Shown: in pieces, positions 42,740 to 46,107 of the stretch
Numbering within the stretch: position 1 is the stretch's first letter
Layout: every line of letters starts with the position of its first letter
Assembly (NCBI GenBank): GCA_964509885.1
Contig: CAZDZL010000030.1
Span: forward strand, 1 to 46,107
Direction of reading: 5' to 3'
From: Palsa-1447 sp964509885
Lineage (GTDB): Bacteria; Verrucomicrobiota; Verrucomicrobiia; Opitutales; Opitutaceae
Length of the DNA stretch: 46,107 nucleotides
Notes under the pieces: model-generated
Database searches by the model: none
Told to the model about the DNA's origin: nothing
Seen by the model: the letters and a program-made list of their open reading frames with translations, nothing else
Translations under genes and position numbers: made by a program

Positions 42740-42901
42740 TCCGACACACACCAAGGATTCCCATGAACTGCGCGGACCTCACTAGAGCGCCCCTCTTTGG
42801 AGTTTCGCGGTCCAACGCCCAAACAACCGATAACGCTCAGTGCCCGCATTGCCGAGGGTAGACGCCCTCATAACACCAAGTCGCTCAACATTCTCCCCTC
42901 C

Positions 42902-43384
42902 ATGAATAACAAAAACATACTCATCTGCGCCGCCACGGTGACCGCGCTGACAATCGCATCGTTCACCCTCGAGGTCCGCGCAGACCCAACTGCACCGGCT
43001 ACACATCCGACCGAGGATACCGCCAAAGCGCCTGCTCTCGCGGAATCAGCCGCGCCCTCCACTCAATCGACCAAGAACACCGCATCGGGGTCGACTAATG
43101 CCACGGCCTCGGGGGCCAATTCGACCGCGTTGGCCATTGGGTCGAACGCATCTTCGGGGGGGGCGTCGAACCGCCACGAAAGGGGCGTGTCGGCCCCATT
43201 TGTTGGAGTGGGCGGCATCCTCACTATCTCGGGCATCTCCGAGATAGTACTGGACGGAAATCACTTCATGCCGGACACGATGGCTCATTGGGTTGCCCCC
43301 GAGAGGGCCGAGGATTGCAAGATAGAGCTTAGCACAAAGGATGGCCGACACTGGACGGCGACCTGGATCGAGGTCAAAAAATGA
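42902..43384 (+). CDS. Small secreted Ser/Thr/Ala-rich protein
   Basis: A 160-residue protein with a signal peptide (KNILICAATVTALTIASFTLEVRA). A ~70-residue low-complexity region rich in Thr, Ser and Ala follows (SAAPSTQSTKNTASGSTNA), then a compact C-terminal segment (GILTISGISEIVLDGNHFMPDTMAHW and KIELSTKDGRHWTATWIEVKK). The GNHFMPDTMAHW text loosely recalls an IPT/TIG beta-sandwich, but I would not assign it. It lies 162 bases after the cellulase gene in the same direction. Role unknown. Confidence 0.65.
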   Translation: MNNKNILICAATVTALTIASFTLEVRADPTAPATHPTEDTAKAPALAESAAPSTQSTKNTASGSTNATASGANSTALAIGSNASSGGASNRHERGVSAPFVGVGGILTISGISEIVLDGNHFMPDTMAHWVAPERAEDCKIELSTKDGRHWTATWIEVKK

Positions 43385-44211
43385 GCTGCGCGGCGCCGAA
43401 TGGATTCCCGGATGGCGTCCTTTTTTGAATCCTGGGAGTGGGTGAAGACCCGACGCAACCTGGTCGGGTAGGAGCGTACAATCGCCACATGGGTTTTCAG
43501 ATTCGAGCGGGCTCAGATTTTGAGCATCTGCTCGGAATGTTTTCGACTATCCTTGTCGCAAGGGTCCTCAAGAAGGGTCCGGCCCTCCGCTTTGGGAACT
43601 TTGCGTAGGTTCGTTCACCACCATCTCCCCCACGCAATGCTTAAATCAGGTGTTCAATATCTACCGCGGCCTGAGCATAATTCCGGTCTTGATCGTCGAA
43701 TCCTGCCATTTGGAATCGATGCACAATCGCACAATATCGATGGTGCCTGAGGACGCGTCGGTGTCCCAATTTTAGGCAATGCCCTTTGGGTGGGCCACCG
43801 GCGCACAATGTGTTTCGGGCCGCGGTGACGATAGCCACCTTGACCGCTGCAATGCGGAATCGACCGTTGGCGGCCCTAAACCCGTCGTCACTTCCCTGCT
43901 GCTTCCATCGTCCACTACGAAATACCAAGCCTAGCAGAACTTGGCGCTGGCTCGGCGGTTTCAAGCAAAAAGTGCTTGCAGAGATTTGCGTCTCATTCGG
44001 CAAGCTCAGCAGGCAGCTGAAACCCGCAGGGTCGCGCAGGAGAGCAGTTTTGCAATTGCCATACCATTGCCAGATATGCGTCTTTCGGCGCCGTTCCTTT
44101 CATCAGCATGCATACACCAATGGTCGCCCAGAAATCCCGTAATTCGGTGATATTCGCCGTCTACGAGGGAAAGCAATGCGCCGACCGACTTCCGAAGGTA
44201 ACGACTGGCGT
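43385..44211. other. Long stretch without a convincing gene at the distal end of cassette 1
   Basis: Open frames of 60-120 codons occur on both strands, but none shows a recognisable domain or good start context. A 7-pair hairpin (ACCCGAC/GTCGGGT, 43448-43469) lies near the left edge and may be a terminator-like relic without T-tract. The right part carries the ~100-base element repeated at the window end. The region looks like decayed or integration-related DNA. Confidence 0.6.
44068..44167 (+). repeat. Cassette-end repeat, copy A
   Basis: Starts TGCCAGATATGCGTCTTT and contains CATGCATAC and AGAAATCCCG. By hand alignment it matches 45998-46097 at 77 of 100 positions without gaps. It lies 44 bases before the second tRNA-end copy. 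Confidence 0.85.
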
Positions 44212-44237
44212 GGGTTCGAATCCCTGTGGGCCCACCA
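44212..44237 (+). repeat. Putative attR / junction: second copy of the tRNA 3' end
   Basis: Perfect 26-base copy of tRNA positions 37386-37411, from GGGTTCGAA through CCACCA. Upstream bases do not continue the tRNA, so this is a duplicated end and not a second gene. It marks the boundary between two inserted segments. Confidence 0.92.
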
Positions 44238-44282
44238 CTCTTGAGTCGATCTGCGACAAGACAAAATTGGTTTGAATCACGT

Positions 44283-45971
44283 ATGGGCCGTCGAGCAACA
44301 ACACATCTCCTTCTTTTCGCATTCGCTGCGTCACGCCTCGTGGCCCAAACCACCGGAACGACGGCGGACGGCTTTACCTATTCCGATAGCAACGGGGAGG
44401 TCACGATCACGGGTTATACCGGGAGCGAGGCGAAGATCACAGTTCCAGGCACGATCGGCGGAGATCCGGTAACCACGATAGGAGCGAATTCTTTTAGAGC
44501 CGGCTATCTGGTCGGGATCACTTTCCCGGATAGCATCACCACCATAGGGGACTACGCATTTGACGGAAGCAGTGTGTTGTCGGATGTCAGCTTTCCCGCC
44601 GGCCTAAGAAGCATTGGCAGTTACGCGTTCGGCTATACAAACCTTAAAAGCGTGGTGATTCCCGACGGTGTTACGAGCATCGGTGACGCCGCGTTTTTCA
44701 ACTGTGGTTCCTTGAAGTCCGCAACGGTCCCGAGCAGCGTTACCTTTATGGGAGCGGGCATCTTTGCTTGGTGCTATTCCTTGAGCGACGTCCAGCTGGC
44801 CAGCGGGCTCCAGACCATGGGCGAAGGCATGTTCGCCAATTGCACGGGCCTCTACACGATAACGCTGCCCAGCAGCCTCATGGCCATTCCAGCACAGGCC
44901 TTTGCCTCGAGCGCTCTGATCACCATTACGATTCCAGCCAGCGTCACGAGCATTGGAGACAGCGCATTCTTTGAATGCAATTCGCTGTTGCTGACGAAAT
45001 TCCTGGGCGAAAGTTGCCCCGCTTTCGAAGGGATTCCGTTTCTGATTCGCAGTTTCAGCGCGAACATCTATTATCCGGCCAACGCCACGGGCTGGTACGG
45101 TGGCTTCGTCGACGGCACTCCCACGAAGGCAGCCCTTTACCCCCTGGAATCCAAGGCGGCACGCCTCGTCAATATCTCCACGCGGGCGCAAGTAGGAACA
45201 GGCGCAAACGTGCTGATTCCCGGTTTTGTAATAGAAGGAAGCGGAACGGAAATACTGTTGATTCGTGCCGTTGGGCCGGGCCTTGCTGCGTTCGGCGTAA
45301 CGGGGGCCCTCATGCAAGCCAGCGTAAATGTGACGGACAGCGCCGGGACGGTTTGGGCCTTTAACACGGGATGGGGATACAATGCAGATCCCAATGAGAT
45401 CGCGACGATTACCGCGTCGGTGGGGGCTTTTCCACTGGCGCCGTACAGCTATGATAGCGCGGTTATCGTGACCCTGCCGGCGGGCGCTTATACTGTGCAG
45501 GTCTCGAATTTGGGTAGCCAACCCGGGGTCGCCCTGGCGGAAATCTACGAGGTGGCCTCCAGCGACACGCGCCTCGCTAATCTCTCGACGCGAGCACAAG
45601 TAGGAACCGGTTCCAACATTGTCATCCCGGGGTTTGTCGTCTCAGGAAGCGGGAACGAGCAGCTTCTCGTTCGGGCTGCAGGACCCAGCCTCACGCCCTT
45701 TGGCGTGGCCGGCGCGCTTTCCTTGCCCAGTCTGACACTAACCTCCCAAGCTGATGGAGAGATCATCGGCTCCAACACGGGTTGGGGAACATATTCCGAT
45801 CCCCCTCAGCTGGCAGATATAGAGGCGTCAGTGGGGGCATTCCCTTTCGCGCCTGGAAGCGCGGATTGCGCCTTTGTAACCAGCCTGCAGCCGGGAGCCT
45901 ACACAATGCAGATTTCAGGCGAGAACAATTCAACCGGGATCGCATTGGCAGAGGTCTATGAGGTGAAATAG
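44283..45971 (+). CDS. Secreted BspA-type leucine-rich-repeat protein with C-terminal ISTRA-type repeats
   Basis: A 562-residue exported protein from ATG 44283; an upstream in-frame GTG at 44226 falls inside the tRNA remnant and is rejected. After the signal peptide (THLLLFAFAASRLVAQ), residues ~20-280 contain LRR_5/BspA repeats: ITFPDSITTIGDYAFDGS, VVIPDGVTSIGDAAFFNC, ITLPSSLMAIPAQAFASS, ITIPASVTSIGDSAFFEC. Two ~130-residue units then follow (ARLVNISTRAQVGTGANVL and TRLANLSTRAQVGTGSNIV), ending with AEVYEVK. These units match the tail of the protease at 8726. BspA-type repeats often mediate adhesion; the role here is inference. It is the sole gene of the second inserted segment. Confidence 0.9.
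   Translation: MGRRATTHLLLFAFAASRLVAQTTGTTADGFTYSDSNGEVTITGYTGSEAKITVPGTIGGDPVTTIGANSFRAGYLVGITFPDSITTIGDYAFDGSSVLSDVSFPAGLRSIGSYAFGYTNLKSVVIPDGVTSIGDAAFFNCGSLKSATVPSSVTFMGAGIFAWCYSLSDVQLASGLQTMGEGMFANCTGLYTITLPSSLMAIPAQAFASSALITITIPASVTSIGDSAFFECNSLLLTKFLGESCPAFEGIPFLIRSFSANIYYPANATGWYGGFVDGTPTKAALYPLESKAARLVNISTRAQVGTGANVLIPGFVIEGSGTEILLIRAVGPGLAAFGVTGALMQASVNVTDSAGTVWAFNTGWGYNADPNEIATITASVGAFPLAPYSYDSAVIVTLPAGAYTVQVSNLGSQPGVALAEIYEVASSDTRLANLSTRAQVGTGSNIVIPGFVVSGSGNEQLLVRAAGPSLTPFGVAGALSLPSLTLTSQADGEIIGSNTGWGTYSDPPQLADIEASVGAFPFAPGSADCAFVTSLQPGAYTMQISGENNSTGIALAEVYEVK
45160..45564 (+). repeat. First C-terminal ISTRA-type repeat of the LRR protein
   Basis: Encodes a unit from ARLVNISTRAQVGTG to GVALAEIYEVAS. 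Same landmarks as the protease units, including IPGFVI-GSGTE, LLIRAVGPGL and LPAGAYTVQVS. Confidence 0.85.
45569..45968 (+). repeat. Second C-terminal ISTRA-type repeat of the LRR protein
   Basis: Encodes a unit from RLANLSTRAQVGTGSN to GIALAEVYEVK, closing the protein. It retains NTGWG, the DP motif and GAYTMQISG. Confidence 0.85.
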
Positions 45972-45997
45972 AGGATTTTCCGGAAACGGGGCATCCC

Positions 45998-46097
45998 TGC
46001 CAGATTCGCGTCTTTTGAAGCCGTTCCATTTATCACCATGCATACCCAAGTGGTCGGTTAGAAATCCCGCAATCCGGTGACGATCGCCTTTTTCGAT
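45998..46097 (+). repeat. Cassette-end repeat, copy B
   Basis: Diverged copy of 44068-44167 at an offset of exactly 1930 bases, with no gaps over 100 columns. It begins 26 bases after the LRR gene stop. The window ends before the expected tRNA-end copy. Confidence 0.85.
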
Positions 46098-46107
46098 GGC
46101 GCAACAA

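Larger units (their letters stand above)
37412..44237. mobile_element. Integrated segment (cassette 1) at the tRNA 3' end
   Basis: About 6.8 kb bounded by a perfect direct repeat of the tRNA 3' end. The inside appears less GC-rich than the flanking chromosome, is less densely coded, and has long non-coding stretches. It holds a small unknown gene, a degenerate receiver gene, a GH9 cellulase and a small secreted protein. No integrase, transposase or replication gene is recognisable, so it must have been moved by a recombinase encoded elsewhere or has lost its own. The last ~170 bases include a sequence repeated at the window end. Confidence 0.8.
44238..46107. mobile_element. Second inserted segment (cassette 2), running off the window
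   Basis: Begins right after the second tRNA-end copy and carries one gene (LRR protein), followed by a second copy of the cassette-end repeat. If the spacing of repeat to tRNA end is the same as in cassette 1, its right boundary lies at about 46142-46167, just outside the window. The right end is therefore a prediction. Confidence 0.55.

Noticed and set aside
43520..44142. Small open frames at 43520-43750, 43641-44003 (-) and 43786-44142
   Set aside because: No domain, poor start context, mutually overlapping and compositionally unlike the confirmed genes of the island.
37412..44211. Integrase or transposase gene in the island
   Set aside because: No frame shows the R-H-R-Y pattern of tyrosine recombinases, a serine-recombinase core or a DDE motif that I can recognise.
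44226..44282. Upstream GTG start for the LRR protein
   Set aside because: It lies within the tRNA-end copy and would put a hydrophilic stretch before the signal peptide; ATG 44283 fits a normal leader.
44006..44353. Minus-strand open frame encoding GPTGIRTHASRYL-type sequence
   Set aside because: GPTGIRT is the known false translation of a tRNA T-arm on the reverse strand; here it comes from the 26-base tRNA-end copy.

Overview
This is a GC-rich chromosomal stretch that looks like a member of the Verrucomicrobiota, probably Opitutaceae-like. The evidence is two large secreted proteins with autotransporter-type beta-strand repeats ending in PEP-CTERM tails, a Gfo/Idh/MocA + DUF1080 + sugar-isomerase cluster with twin-arginine leaders, and several very large multi-domain secreted proteins. 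The taxonomic call is inference from gene content; no rRNA is present.

Positions 1-6324 hold a tightly packed thiamine operon on the + strand: thiC (3' end only), thiS, a TenI/ThiE-like gene, thiE, thiG, thiH, thiF with a rhodanese tail, thiD and a YjbQ-family gene. Several joints are 4-base start/stop overlaps. thiD is interrupted by a 100-N assembly gap flanked by identical 55-base ends; collapsing these restores the reading frame. Positions 6418-13150 hold a secreted six-hairpin glycosidase-like protein convergent with a giant subtilase carrying a PQQ-type propeller and two C-terminal repeats. Positions 13213-17237 hold a YbbA/YbbP-type ABC pair divergent from a TesA-like SGNH esterase.

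Positions 17379-26107 hold two PEP-CTERM beta-repeat proteins, the first with an exact 501-base internal tandem repeat and unusually many cysteines. A peptide-binding lipoprotein overlaps the stop of the second. Positions 26155-30291 hold small genes (secreted unknown, HhH glycosylase-like, VOC protein, DUF1080 hydrolase, a Cys-tagged outer-membrane barrel and a CxxC-containing partner). Positions 30499-33491 form a likely keto-sugar catabolic operon. An LplT-like transporter, an Nramp-related transporter and a 2-hydroxyacid dehydrogenase follow.

From 37336 the character changes. A CAU-anticodon tRNA gene is followed by a region that appears less GC-rich and is bounded by a perfect 26-base copy of the tRNA 3' end at 44212-44237. 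It carries a small unknown gene, a degenerate receiver-domain gene, a GH9 cellulase with a long Pro/Thr linker and a small secreted protein, but no recognisable integrase. A second segment then starts with a BspA-type leucine-rich-repeat protein. A ~100-base sequence just before the second tRNA-end copy recurs 1930 bases later, at the end of the window. This suggests an array of integrase-less cassettes stacked at one tRNA gene, with a third tRNA-end copy predicted about 35 bases beyond the window. This is the most interesting feature here. A second theme is a ~130-residue repeat found twice at the C-terminus of both the chromosomal protease and the cassette-borne LRR protein.
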